In this document: piece by piece, positions 1-11,286 of the stretch
Layout of the letters: each line of letters begins with the position of its first letter
Position numbering within the stretch: position 1 is the stretch's first letter
Assembly (NCBI RefSeq): GCF_910594005.1
Contig: NC_057834.1
Location: 106,915,650 to 106,979,649 of the forward strand
Length of the DNA stretch: 64,000 bases
DNA from: Cervus elaphus
Lineage: Eukaryota > Chordata > Mammalia > Artiodactyla > Cervidae
Direction: 5' to 3'
Translations under genes and position numbers: made by a program
The notes under the pieces: generated by a model
What the model was told of the DNA's origin: nothing
The model's input: the letters and a program-made list of their open reading frames with translations, nothing else
The model's database searches: none

Positions 1-1320
1 AAATTAAGAAAATGTTCAGGATCCTGACACCTTCCAATGCAGAATCTTCCCGGTAGTTCTTCTTTTCCATGTTCTTACTATTCCTCCATTTGTTTCAAAG
101 ATAAACAACGGACATTTGATGATGTTTTCACATTTAAAAATTGCTTTCTCTTGTAACACTTCATTATTTTTCCATATTACCCTGTGTAGTGGATATCAAG
201 GTTCATACTTTACCAAAGAAGATGTTAATGCTCTGGCATTCAGAGCTAGATCAGCTATGAGAGAGTCAGCTGAGCCAATGGTGCCATAATCATCGGGGTT
301 CATCATTTATTATTGATTTTAAAATATCTGTTGTTCATCTCTGTGTGTATCACACAATACCAGACATGGGGAGCAATCCACAGATACACAGAACACTTTG
401 GGACATGTCCTCCAAGCCCCAGGGGTAACTTACTTGTAAGGAAGACCTCCAGGTTTTTCCAAGTGCTGCTTTTTCTGCCTAGAAGTTTCTTACTAACTCG
501 TCTTAATTTCTCTAAAATTCATGAGTTGAGTAGTAGGTCTGTATTTACTGCTGTATTCCTGTCACTAGTGCTCTGTACATGGTAAATGCTCCATCAGTAT
601 TTGCTGACTTAATAGGTCATCTTGTCTCATTCTGTCCCTGCCATAATTTCACTTCCTTGCTGACCTGTTGTAACTACAGCTCACATTTCTCTTGCTTTGT
701 AGTCCTACTGCCATTTCTGCTTCTGATTCTGAAATAAACTCCAGAAAACAGGTGATACAGAAGGTCTCAAAAGTCTTTTTCTGTGACAGTTTGTCATGTT
801 ACCTGGCTTGGGCCCACTGTCTGGCCAAAACAGGAAGAAGTGATCAGGACAATACTAAGAACTAAACACAAAACCTGATAAAATTCACCAATTTAGTAAA
901 AAATTAGCCAGCTTCTAACCTTTTTTTTTTACTAGAAATAGTAGAATCATAAATCATACAGTTGCAAATCCAGATTTTCAGCTACATTAATTGGTAATGC
1001 TCAGTATATAACATCTATGACAAAGTTAGAAGAAATGTATTGCTTTCAAAATAAGGAAAACAAATTTTAAAGGTTTAACAAGAGGAAATATCATAACTCC
1101 ATGATAATGTTCTGTTGTTGGTACATAGATGTAATCTAAGAAATACTATGTACATGTTTAATTCTTTGAAACTTGTTTTCATCATCACCTTCTATTCAGA
1201 CATCTCTAGATATCTGGCATGAGCACTGGGGATGGTGCATTGTATGTACAACAAACATTTTTGAAATGAATGAATACATACACCACAACTGACCCTTGAC
1301 AAGAAATTTATGGTGTAGAA
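1..1320. other. Intergenic DNA with faint L2 tails
   Basis: AT-rich, no gene. Weak L2 3'-tail matches occur at about 540-620 (ctctgtacatggtaaatgctc) and 1200-1290 (ends in a tgaatgaatac-type tail). The rest, including an open frame at 313-585, shows nothing recognisable. Confidence 0.5.
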
Positions 1321-1329
1321 AGTGGATCA

Positions 1330-1525
1330 TTTTTCAGCAATTATTCCATTGGAACCTCATAACAGCCTAGTGGTTTGGATAGAGGGATAACTACAAACTC
1401 TATCTTAAAAATAAAAGAAGAGCAATTCAGAAGGATTAATTGATTTGTCTGAGTTCACACACAGTAGGTAATAGAGCTGTCTTTTAAATCCAAGTCTTGG
1501 TGCTGATGCTTTTCTGACTTGACCT
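1330..1525 (-). repeat. MIR SINE, antisense
   Basis: Reads as the reverse complement of the MIR core: 'cctcataacagcct', then an A-rich 'gaggaaactgaggc'-equivalent, then 'gagttcacacacagtaggtaa' and 'aaatccaagtcttgg'. It is diverged, as expected of this old mammalian tRNA-derived family. Confidence 0.7.
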
Positions 1526-2829
1526 TCAAACTTAGGTTTATGTATGGTATAAGGACTGAGAATTCTTTAACAAGTCAACTGGCACTCCATATATTTGTAA
1601 AATGTCAAAATAAAATTGTTCTAATTTTTAAAAATTAGAATCATTGATCTAAATAAACTCAGACACTACTAAAATAAATTTAGAACCTGCAAATAATTGA
1701 ACATATTGTCTTCAGACTAAAATGGGAGGAAACCACAGGTGTGTGGAATAAAAACAATCATGCTGTTACCGAAATGTCAGCATCTCTTGGTCTGAAGGAC
1801 TAAGTAATTATCACAAGAGGAAAGGAAAAATAAACTATAATTAAGCAATGACTGTAATGGTGTTCTTCTGGTGATAATTGTTTGTGTTTATTGCATTCCA
1901 GCAATTCTACTCTATAGATGATATAGAACCTACTATTTTCATTTCAATAGTTACATTTGATCCATGCATTTTTAAATCTATGATTTTAATAAACAAATTG
2001 CTTTCTTAAGGTATTTTAAGTTTAGTAAACCTTTACTTTTACATAAGGCACAATGAACACTTTAAACAACCAGTACCCCATTATTTAACAAAAACAACAG
2101 ACCATTGTTAATTCACTTGGCCCAACAATCAATAGACATTAATAACTCTGCAGTAATTAGAGCTGTTCAGAGAAACAGAGCAACGTTAGGAGCTCTGTGT
2201 TCTGAAATCCTCGGGCTGAGGCTCGTAGTGGTGCCAGAGAGAAAGTTCTAGGCTCGAGTAGTAGGATGGCCTTCTTATTTCTTTGTTCATTAAAAAAAAA
2301 ATATTGTAACGGCCCTCACTTCAAAAAATATCTTCAATTTGTTGACAACAAAAGTACAGATATAATAAATATCCGAGCAGTCACTGTAATTAACCAATCA
2401 GTGAAAGAGGAGAGGAGAAATTATTTTATCAAGAATTCACAGGAAAATACAACTCAGTGCGTATATGTGGTCCTGAACTTCACAGCAACTGAGCAACAGA
2501 AGGAAACATTACTCTTACTGTTTAGCAGAGCCTGGAGTTCTGTGAGGCATTGGATATAAGTCTGTTCATTGAAAAGGCTTTACATAAATAATGCAAATGA
2601 GAGCACACTTTACAGCAAAAGCATACAGGTATCCCTCATATGACTGCATTTCATAGATATGGCCTTGGTGAAATCCAAAACAAACTGGAAAGATAAGACT
2701 GTGGCGTGGACCACAGTGATATGGCTTCCTGGGGACGGGTGCCAGCAGAGACAAGCTTCTAGGAGAGGGGGGAAGGAGAGCTGAGGCAGCTGGGGCTGGT
2801 TCCCACTTCACACAGACGTACATTTCTAT
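1526..2829. other. Unassigned intergenic sequence
   Basis: Nothing recognised. Open frames at 2266-2559 (+) and 2566-2823 (-) have no familiar domain, and their composition is like the surrounding DNA. I treat them as chance. Confidence 0.5.
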
Positions 2830-3365
2830 GCGAACCAGGATGCACCTCCTTCCCTATTTAAAGCCCTTCAGTGATAATCCATTGCATTCATGACAAAACC
2901 TGAAATTCTCATCATGGCCTTCGAGGCCATTCATGATTCAGTCTTTGCCCATTTACAGTTACATTTCCCTTGGATCTCTTTGCTCTCACCATGATGGATC
3001 CCTTCCATTTCTGCAAATGCATGAGCTCTTCCCACACAGTGTTTCTTCAGAGGCTGTTCCTTCTGCCTAAAATGCTCTCTCCTTGCCCTTTTTGTCTGGC
3101 TAATTCTTGTTCATTTATAAGATTTTGGCTTATGTATTCCTGCTACAAAGAAGATCACACGGCCACTGCCTTGCCTCATTTATAGTAAATAACACCTGTA
3201 ATTCATTAAATAGAATGTGGCATTTTTCTTCATAGCTTATGTGTAACAACCTATTTGTGCTTTCATTTACGTTAATTCTTCTTATGTGTATATGCATGGA
3301 GTAGTATACATACATACATATATTGTCTAGCACCAAGAGAACCTAGAACCACATCTAGCACCCAC
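2830..3365 (+). mobile_element. L2 LINE 3' region, sense
   Basis: Follows the L2 3' consensus in order: 'cccttcagtgataatccattgc', 'atggccttcgaggccattcatga', 'gaggctgttccttctgcctaaaatgctc', 'tctggctaattcttgttcat', and a tail with 'tagcaccaagagaacctag'. An ORF2-end/3' UTR fragment, heavily mutated and 5'-truncated. Confidence 0.8.
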
Positions 3366-4390
3366 ATCTTGGTTTCTAACATCTTTCTCAATAAAAGGAG
3401 TAAGGGATCCTTGGACAAATGATGATTCTAGGGGCAGAGAGAATGTAGATGAGCCTAGAGTAGCATCTCATAGTGACAGAAAACAATGAAGTGCTTTTAA
3501 AAATGGTGATATGTGAAAAGGACACAGCAGTCAACCTTAAAGAGCTCCCAATGGCCAAAGCTGGAATAGCTTTGCAACAGAATATTGATAAATAACAATA
3601 ATGATAGTATTAAGTTATAATTTAAAGAGTAAAACAAGCACCTATGAAGCCATACTGATATATGTGATCAAATAAATAAATAATTGGAGGAGAAGAGACA
3701 AATGTTTCTTATAGAAGAATTGCAAATAAGGGCAGTTGCTCCCACACACCAGGAAATAAAACTTAATTCCTCTCGCCCTGAGTGTAGGTTACACTTAATC
3801 ACTTCCCTTCTAACTAATAGAATATGAAAATAGTTACTATAAAAATAGTAACTTTACAGTAGAGAAATATGACATACACCACCTTCACTAAATGATCAAG
3901 GTTAACATCACTGGTGATAAATCATGTTTATAATATGTACCCTTGACATGATGTGAGAAGGGCACTGTACCTTTAGATTATTCATCCAAAAAGTCCATCA
4001 CTCCAGTCTATTGTGAGAAAACATCAGACAAAACCAAACTAAGGGATTTTATACAATCTACCTAATCTTTAATTTTCAAGAGTCTCAAGGTCATAAAAAA
4101 AAAGAGGTCTGAGAAACTGGCACAGATTGGAGGAGAGTAGGAAGATGTTGCTGACTAAATGCAATATTCTGTCCTGTGTGGAATCCTGGAACAAAAATAT
4201 TAGTGGAAAAGCTGGTGAAGTCTATTAAAATCTGTAGTTCAGTTAGGAGTATTGCACCAATGTTAATGCTTAGTGATAAACATTCTATGGTTATGTTAGA
4301 TGTTAACATTAGGGGAGATGGGGGAAGCATATACTGGTACTCTCTGCATTATTTGCAACTGTTCTGTAAAACTATTTCAAAATGAGAAGC
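3366..4390 (+). mobile_element. L1M-type LINE 3' UTR, sense
   Basis: Matches the older L1M 3' UTR in order: 'caataaaaggagtaagggat', 'gagctcccaatggccaaagc', 'agagaaatatgacatacacc', 'atgatcaaggttaacatcac', 'gtgtggaatcctggaacaaa', and the end 'gggggaagcatatactggta'. The same 3' UTR type recurs at about 59.98-60.99 kb. No coding capacity remains. Confidence 0.8.
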
Positions 4391-4474
4391 TAAAAATATC
4401 TTCTTCCACTGAACTCCATCAGCAGGAATCATCTTGGCAGTATATCCATTCCTAGAAGAGAATGCTGTTTTCCA

Positions 4475-4630
4475 GACATGCTGGATAAGACTTTGGTTTC
4501 TAGAGCCTGGCTGTATATTTAATTCCTGTCCTGGCCACTCATCAGCTATGTTATGAACAAGTTTCTTAAGTACTCCATGTTTCAATGTTCTCATCTGTAA
4601 AACAGAAAATAGGTGGCTATGAGAATGGCA
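4475..4630 (+). repeat. MIR SINE, sense
   Basis: MIR core in sense: 'gactttggtttctagagcctgg', then 'ctggccactcatcagctatg', then 'caatgttctcatctgtaaaac'. Followed by unrecognised sequence to about 5090. Confidence 0.72.
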
Positions 4631-5090
4631 GGGTTTCATATCTATAAAACATAAATAACAGTGGAGGGTTAGTTATCATTGATTTAATTCCCATTCAACA
4701 GATCATTGTTGAATGATTGAAGAATGAATGATGCAATGTTTTTGCTAAGAGGGAGTTGTGATTCAATTAAAGTCAGAGAGAGTTTGGAGAAGAAGCTGAG
4801 GGCACAAAGTGGAGGCTCCATGAGGCACAGTGGAGGGGTTGGCATAAATATGCAGAAGTATAAGAAGAAACTGTGGGAGATGGGGCAGTGAAACAAGCAG
4901 TAATACTGATATGGAAGTGTGTCTGAGGGCCCTGAATTTTGACTAACAGTGAGGAGCGAGTAGTCTCTCTAGGGCATGCTGCCTTAGGTAGGTTCTTCAC
5001 TTGAACCCCACTCTGCTCTGCATTTGCAGGAGGCTGTCCCCTGCAGGCTGCATTTCTCAGCCTTCCACTTCTGCTGGTTTCCAGCTCAAT
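4631..5090. other. Unassigned sequence
   Basis: No family recognised. Short open frames on the minus strand (4684-4896 and 4773-5000) show no conserved motif. Confidence 0.45.
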
Positions 5091-5099
5091 ATGGTCAAT

Positions 5100-5452
5100 T
5101 GGGCTTCCCAGGCAGTGCTGTTGGTAAAGAATCTGCCTGCAACGCAGGAGACCCTAGTTCAATTCCTGGGTCAGGAAGATCCACTGGAGAAGGGATAGGC
5201 TACCCACTTCAGTATTCTTGGGCTTCCCTTGTATTCCCGGGCTTCCCTTGTGGCTCAGCTGGTAAAGAATCCGCCTGCAATGTGGGAAACCTGGGTTTGA
5301 TCCCTGGGTTGGGAAGATGCCCTGGAGGAGGGAAAGGCTACCCACTCCAGTATTTTGGCCTGGAGAATTCCATGGACTGTATTGGACTGTATCAGCCATG
5401 GGGTTGCAAAGAGTCAGACACAACTGAAGACTTTCACTTCACTTTCATTTTC
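5100..5452 (+). mobile_element. Dimeric Bov-tA/Bov-A SINE with TSD
   Basis: Two head-to-tail tRNA-derived units. The first starts 'gcttcccaggcag', the second 'gggcttcccttgtggctcag', joined at 'tattcttgggcttcccttg'; the Bov-A tail ends in 'gagtcagacacaactgaag' and a ttcact-rich end. Flanked by a perfect 9-base duplication, atggtcaat, at 5091-5099 and 5453-5461. The 150-residue open frame over it is a SINE shadow. Confidence 0.93.
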
Positions 5453-5461
5453 ATGGTCAAT

Positions 5462-6535
5462 CAGAGGCAATGTTGAGACACTGCTGGGGCAATGACTCCA
5501 GAAGCAGTGACGTTTCGCCCATGAACAGTCCTGCCATGGTCTCAGTTTTTGTCCAGGGGCCAATCATGTTACCTCCTCCTCTGTCCCTGTAACTTAAGAG
5601 TCTTAATGGCCTCCTCCTGTGAGTATTCTCACAGAACAACTCCTTCTGTGAGTTATTCTCTGGGTTGCCTCCCTGTCCTCTATTTGGCTCTCAGTCCCTC
5701 CATTACCGTGTAACTTATTCCCAGTTTTGAAATCGCTATTAATGAATGCCCAGGTGGTTTCTGTTTCCTGGTTAGATTCTGGCAAAAACAAAGCTTGTGG
5801 TGAAATCCCTGTTTTCCAGACTGACCGAAACTCTGGGGCAAGACTTCCCAGTGCTCCATGGCTTGTTTTCCTAAGTATCTGTGATAGTCAGTGTGCTGGG
5901 AAGCAACCTGGGCTTCAGGTACTGTGAAGTTTAGAAGAAGGCGATGCTTCTGGGAGCCAGTCTAGAATTACTGAAGCACCACTGCTTTCCAGACAGTCCC
6001 AGACAGGTAAGAAACATCTGATGGGAGGAAGAAGTGTCAGAATTCCAGTGACACACAGCCCACCCCAGTGATGGGTCATCAGGGTTTATATGGGCAAAAG
6101 AGCCCCCCTGATTAGAAGTATGCTAGAGTATTGGAGTCAGAGAAGGGGCATCCATACCATTCCAGGCGCTTTAAATAAACCTGACTTAGCCATGCTGGTA
6201 CTTCATACACAAAGATGCTACTATCATTAGCATTGTGTCTCCAGCATTCATTTAGACAGCCTCTCACACGAGTTCTTGCTCTCTTCTTCCTCGTTTGGGC
6301 TCCATTTCTCACACTTATGGCTCACCTTACCCTTGGGAAGGGCAACCTGGCTTGGCCAGTTGCCCTACCTTGACCTTAGTGTCCCTTCCAGGACATCATT
6401 CTGGAATTTGTCTCTCAGCTCCTCATACCCCCACCACAGTGATGCAGGACCCTCCTTCCATACAACCACTTAGGACCTCACCAGGTTCTTCCTTTCATTT
6501 CAATTAAAAATAGGAAACCAAATGAAAGATAGGTG
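5462..6535. other. Unassigned intergenic sequence
   Basis: No repeat family or exon recognised. Several 60-70 codon frames on both strands overlap one another without any motif. Pyrimidine-rich between about 6270 and 6480. Confidence 0.45.
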
Positions 6536-6539
6536 TGAG

Positions 6540-6715
6540 AGTGTGGTGATGAGGTTGGCAGCAATGGTCAGATTAGAATAATGGAAAGAGAGATGGGGGC
6601 AAGCAGTTAGCTAGGAAGCTGTTAAACATAGTTAGAACCTGGACTCTGAGAGTGGAAGAAGTGAAGATGTATGGGAACTCCAAGAGATTTCTTTAGAGAG
6701 AGATAATCATAGTAA
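6540..6715 (-). mobile_element. L2 LINE fragment, antisense (weak)
   Basis: Phrases such as 'gaggttggcagcaatggtcag' and 'agcagttagctaggaagctg' resemble the reverse complement of the L2 ORF2 end. Divergent and short. Confidence 0.4.
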
Positions 6716-7360
6716 TAATATTTAATAATAAAGACACAGCTTACAGAGTATCTAATCACTTCCTTTTGGCCTCAGTTGGATGGTTCCATAAACATCCTTG
6801 CCTATCTGAGGTACAGTAGCAGTGACAGGTAGGGTTTTTAGGGTGGAGGGGTTTTTGCATTTCTATCATTTCCACTGGTTTTCCCCTACAATTCTTTGAT
6901 CTTGGACAGTTCACGTTTTCTCATTCCTATGGAAAGGGCATTGCAAAAGCAGTTTTATGAGAAGTCTGTTAGTTCCTTCTTTCCACCAAATTGAGTCCTC
7001 AAGGAAATTCCTATACAGAAATTCTCAGTTCTCTACTGAAAGAGGTAATTTATGGCTATTAAATATTGATCACGGCACTTAAAATCTGTTTTAAAACAGT
7101 ACCATTAGTTAGTGATTTAGTTAGACAGTGCAACCACATGCACTCTCATGCAAGCCAGGCTCATACATGCCTTCTTCCTGTCACCTAAAAAGGTGAGCCT
7201 GATCATGTTCACCTCCCCAGAGGTGACTCTTCAATGAAAAATAATGAAAACATTTGTCACCACAGGCTGATGCTGAGAAGTTACCTGTTCAGCCTAGAGA
7301 GCAACTTATTTTTAGCTAGGAAGCCAGGAAGACAGTGTATCTGAAGTGTGATATTGTGAA
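6716..7360. other. Unassigned intergenic sequence
   Basis: No repeat family or coding signal recognised in this AT-rich stretch. Confidence 0.4.
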
Positions 7361-7364
7361 CAGT

Positions 7365-7608
7365 ATGGGCTTTGCATGGATGAAGACCTACTTTGAGTAC
7401 TGGTTTCGCTATTTACTGGCTGTGTGACTATTGGTAATTTATTTAACTTCCCTGTGCTTCAGCTTACTTACCATTTGTTATTTTTCTATCACAAAAATCA
7501 GGATAATAATGCATCCCTTATAGTGCTTTTCAAAGGATTAAATGAGTCATACTACCTGATCTGGCATATCAGGTATTTAGTGGCTTGTTATTATTGCTGA
7601 TGATGGTG
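7365..7608 (+). repeat. MIR SINE, sense, near full length
   Basis: Runs through the whole MIR order: 'tactggctgtgtgactattgg', 'cttccctgtgcttcagctta', 'ataataatgcatcccttata', 'aaaggattaaatgagtcata', and a tail around 'catatcaggtatttag'. Confidence 0.82.
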
Positions 7609-7704
7609 TTTTTAAGTGTATTTCCTGAAGGACAGGCTCTCTCATTCCTGTACCATAGAGCCCCTCTACCAGAGATAAAATGAAGTTAGACTGCGATGGT
7701 TCTT

Positions 7705-7826
7705 TTTTGGGGGAGCCACACAATGTGGAATGTGGAATGTTAGTTCCCTGCCAGGGATCGAACCCATGACCCCAACATTGAAAGCTCAGAGTATTAACCA
7801 CTAGAATGCCAGGAAAGTCCCCTCCA
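7705..7826 (-). mobile_element. CHR-type tRNA SINE, antisense, with TSD
   Basis: Reverse complement of the cetartiodactyl CHR-type SINE: 'ccctgccagggatcgaaccc' (tRNA B box), 'tattaaccactagaatgcca', 'ggaaagtcccc'. Target duplication atggttctt at 7696-7704 and 7827-7835. The SINE landed in the terminus of an older MER5-like element. Confidence 0.85.
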
Positions 7827-7990
7827 ATGGTTCTTAATGACAGCTGCACTTTAGAATTACTTGGCAGAGATTTTCAAATATACCAATGCCAAGCCACATC
7901 TCAGAACAATTCAGTCAGAATGTCTGGAGGTAAAATCCAAACAGGTTCTTCTAATATGCAATTGGGAGTGAGAATCACCAGCTTAGATGA
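7827..7990 (+). mobile_element. MER5-like hAT DNA transposon remnant
   Basis: 'ggttcttaatgacagctgca', 'tagaattacttggcagagat', and the mirrored end 'gggagtgagaatcaccagct' give the paired terminal pattern of MER5A/5B, a small non-autonomous hAT-Charlie element. The CHR SINE at 7705-7826 split off its first bases. Confidence 0.68.
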
Positions 7991-8007
7991 ACCATGGATC
8001 TGAAGTT

Positions 8008-8692
8008 GGATGGCGTGATGGCTAATTTTGTGTGTCAACTTGACAAGGGCCACGGGGATGTGGTCCAGATATTTGGTTAAATGTTATTTCTATGCATGTC
8101 TGTGGGGGTATTTCTGGATAAGATTAGCATTTGAATCTAGTAGACAGAGAAAAGCAGATTACCATCCCCAGTGTGGGTGAGCATCATCCAGTCTTTTCAG
8201 GAAGTGAAGAGAACCAAAAGGTGGGGGGAGAATTCTCTCTAATTATATAAGCTGGGACATCGCCTTCTGCCCTTGGACTAGGATTTATACCATTGGCTCT
8301 TTCTGGTCTTTTTGACCTTTGAACTTGACTATACCTCTGGATTTCCTGGGTCTCCAGCTTACAGACAGCAGATTGTGGGATTTCTTAGCTTCAATAATTT
8401 TGTGATCCAATTCTTTATAACACAGTACAAAGTACATATACACAGCTCCCCTGGTGGCTCAGTGGTGAAGAATCCACCTGCCAGGGCAGGAGACACGGGT
8501 TCGATCCCTGGGTTGGGAAGATTCCCCTCGAGGAGGAAATGGCAATCCACTCCAGTACCCTTGTCTGGGAAATCCAAGACAAAGTAGCATGGCAGGCAAA
8601 AGAGTCAACGGAGTCCCAAAAGAGTCAGACACAACTTAGTAACCTGACAATAGTATATATATATGTATTCTGTTTCTCTGGAGAACTCTAAC
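8008..8692 (+). mobile_element. Ancient LTR-like mammalian repeat, split by a SINE
   Basis: Begins 'gatggctaattttgtgtgtc', passes through 'aagcagattaccatccccag' and 'gtgggtgagcatcatccagt', and ends 'tctgtttctctggagaactc'. This is a familiar ancient mammalian interspersed repeat with TG...CA-type ends, which I take to be a solitary LTR of an old endogenous retrovirus-like element. I cannot name the family. A Bov SINE sits inside at 8444-8646. No viral gene is present. Confidence 0.6.
8444..8646 (+). mobile_element. Bov-tA-type SINE, sense
   Basis: Starts 'agctcccctggtggctcagt', has the B-box-like 'gggttcgatccctgggttgg', 'ctccagtacccttgtctggg', and ends 'gagtcagacacaacttagt'. Inserted in the LTR-like repeat at 8008-8692. 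Confidence 0.9.
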
Positions 8693-9730
8693 ACAGACAA
8701 CAGTCTTATGATCCTTTGTGTTCTACAGATTTGAGAAGACTAGTATTCTTCCTCTCTTATGAGGAATAAAAGAGGCAATTTCAGCTTATTATCACCTTAT
8801 ATTCAGATCTAGGGTGGAAGGATTTTACTGAATCTATTTGCATAAATATGATTTGATTAGTAGTATGTGGCAGAGTTATCCAGTGGATAAATGTAAATTA
8901 AATCATGTTTATATTTAGGGACTACTCATGGATGTTTATATATTGATGTATACCTATTTATCCATTATAGTTGTTTCTTTTTTTGATGCAATAATTCCCG
9001 TATTTGGCCAGTGGAAACACTTCAAGTTGGCTCTAGTGTTATTTTAATATGACCCAATAGTCTTTGATAATACTTATCCAATGTAAGATATTATCATGAT
9101 TAGTTATTTTTATTGGTACATAGACTATAAATACTTGAAATGAGAGCTGGGATTAAAGCATTGTATGAGAAACAATAATTTTTAGAACACTGAATTAAGT
9201 ACAAACACAAAAGCTTGAGAGGAGAGTAAAATAATAAGGAAAGGTTTAAAAGGGTAACACATTGTTATCTCATTCTACATTTACAATCATAAAGGTGTTT
9301 TTTTTCCTTAACCACTTCCTCACCAACTCAATCACCTTTATAACAAAATCAACATTGTATTTATTTCTGGTAGATTTCATAAGCTCCCAGAAGTTTCCTG
9401 GCAATACCTTGTATTAAAAAGAGCAGGTGATACCAAGGCCAAGTATATGTTCCTGATATAAATAGCAGGAAGTCTATGAAGTGTTTGTTTTAAGAAGAGT
9501 AGGTTTGAAACATATGCTTGAATATATAGAAACATAATACATTCTCCAGTGCAGTATAACACCTGTGTAGAACAGCTAAGCCATATGTTTCAGAAATTAT
9601 ACTTTGAAAATTACTATGTAGATATCAAAAAAGGAAAATGCACATTTACAAAAAAATAAACACATGTTTGCTATTAACACAACTCAACTGTATGGTTTCT
9701 TCAAATCCTTTTTAATTGCAACAAGTTTTT

Positions 9731-9772
9731 AAAAATCTAGGATATGAAAAGAAAAAAAAAATCTAGGATATG
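9731..9772 (+). mobile_element. Poly(A)-only retrotransposition scar
   Basis: A perfect 16-base direct repeat, aaaaatctaggatatg, at 9731-9746 and 9757-9772 flanks only 'aaaagaaaaa'. The upstream base context is TTTTT/AAAAA, matching the L1 endonuclease preference. Fits an L1-driven insertion that kept only its poly(A) tail. Confidence 0.6.
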
Positions 9773-9982
9773 CCAAAACTTCTTCTAAAACCACTAACAT
9801 ATAATAAGCCAAAAAATATAAGAAGTCTATTGTCAAAAGGATGATACTAAAATTTCTATGCAACATTGAGATTTAAATCAACCTAGTTTTAATGCAACTC
9901 ACAAAATGTAGTATCAGAAACTCCATGTGTCACAAAATAGTTATTGGCATATATAGTTCACATTGAAATTTTGTTGGTCTCA

Positions 9983-10027
9983 GCTTTCTACTCTTTTTTT
10001 TTTTTTTTTTTTGCTTTCTACTCTTTT
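9983..10027 (-). mobile_element. Poly(T)-only retrotransposition scar
   Basis: A perfect 15-base direct repeat, gctttctactctttt, at 9983-9997 and 10013-10027 flanks 15 T residues. Read on the minus strand, it is a poly(A) inserted after CT/AAAA, an L1-like target, with no body sequence. Confidence 0.65.
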
Positions 10028-10407
10028 AGCTGAAGATCTAAGATTGTGTTAAGGTTGTTCATGTTGCAGGTATGGTTCAGGGTTAGGGTGTGCGCAGGAA
10101 AGTAAGGTTAAGAGAGGTCCTCAGGCTGCTGTGTGTGACTGGAGAGTTTCCTACCTGGAATATATTATAGAGCAGAGGAAGGCTTAAAGTTGGAATACAT
10201 GGAAATACTAAATTTGATAATATTACCAAGAAAGGCAGGATTGTATCTTCAGCTGTATTTAACACTAGCTGCTACCCTAATGATTTGATCTATGCTGCTC
10301 TGAGAGCTAAAATTTAACTGAAAGGATAATTTGATTGAATTGAAAGATTTATTATAATGTGTTCCTAAATAGACACCTTCTTTGAGCCTATTTTTAAGGA
10401 CTAGTTT

Positions 10408-10628
10408 GTGCACACTCAGTCGTTTCAGTCGTGTCAGACTCTTTGCGACCCTATGGACAGCAGCCCACAGGCTCCTCTGTCCATGGGATTCTCCAGGCAA
10501 GAGGACAAGAGGACAGGAGTGGATTGCCATGCCTTCCTCCAGGGGATCTTCCTGATCCAGGGATGGAACATGCGTATCCTGCTTTGCAGGTGGATTCTTT
10601 ACTGCTAAGCCACAGGGGAATCCCCAGT
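10408..10628 (-). mobile_element. Bov-tA-type SINE, antisense, with TSD
   Basis: Antisense landmarks: 'cactcagtcgtttcagtcgt', 'tgggattctccaggcaag', 'ggattctttactgctaagcc'. Near-identical duplication gactagttt/gactggttt at 10399-10407 and 10629-10637. An internal 8-base repeat (agaggaca twice) is private to this copy. Confidence 0.9.
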
Positions 10629-10944
10629 GACTGGTTTAGACCTTGACAACTAATACTCACTTGTAAGGTAATATTTGATATAGCAAAGTAGTGAATATAG
10701 TACATTGATAAAGTAAAGCAGTTTGTTTCTATACTTAGGTAAAATAACCAGATTTCATTTAATAGCTATTAGTTTGCTGAATAAACCTCTTATTCACAGA
10801 TAACATGAAAGAAACATTCATACAACTCAGGTTAAAACATTACAAACTCTTGGTCAGTTGGGTTCAAATTACTGTAGTGGTTCTATATGAGTGCAATAAA
10901 ATGGTCACTACCAAAATGAAATAAGTCTGGAAGATGCCTCACAG

Positions 10945-10973
10945 CTTCTCTCTCTCTCTCTCTTTCTCTCTAG
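10945..10973 (+). repeat. (TC)n microsatellite
   Basis: Run of tc dinucleotides with one ttt interruption, just before the BovB insertion at 11009. Confidence 0.85.
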
Positions 10974-11008
10974 GAGATTCACAGTGCACACAGAATCAGA
11001 TTATTCTA

Positions 11009-11277
11009 GTTCAGTTCAGTTCACTCGTTCAGTTGTGTCTGACTCTTTGTGATCCCACAGACTGCATCATGGCAGGCTTCCCCGTCCATCACCAACTCCC
11101 AGAGCTTGCTCAAACTCATGTCCATCAAGTTGGTGATGCCATCCAACCATCTCATCCTCTGTCATCCCCTTCTCCTCCTGCCTCCAATCTTTCCCAGCAT
11201 CAGGGTCTTTTCCACTGTGTCAGTTCTTCACATCAGGTAGCCAAAGTATTGAAGCTTCAGGTTTAGCATCAGTCTGA
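11009..11277 (-). mobile_element. BovB LINE 3' end, antisense, with TSD
   Basis: Starts with the inverted (tgaac)n BovB tail (gttcagttcagttc), then 'gtccatcaccaactcccag' and 'gccatccaaccatctcatcc', the reverse complement of the end of BovB ORF2. 5'-truncated. Flanked by attattcta at 11000-11008 and 11278-11286. Confidence 0.9.
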
Positions 11278-11286
11278 ATTATTCTA

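Larger units (their letters stand above)
8693..10398. other. AT-rich unassigned sequence with two poly(A) insertions
   Basis: No gene or named repeat recognised over about 1.7 kb. The notable items are the two TSD-flanked homopolymer insertions at 9731-9772 and 9983-10027, listed separately. Confidence 0.5.

Noticed and set aside
5024..5476. 150-codon plus-strand frame
   Set aside because: Almost wholly a translated dimeric Bov SINE; the GSAGKESACN-type phrase appears over many SINEs.
7740..7775. tRNA-like B box near a CHR SINE
   Set aside because: The promoter motif belongs to a tRNA-derived SINE. No cloverleaf, anticodon arm or CCA-adjacent end for a real tRNA gene; the same holds for all Bov SINE heads.
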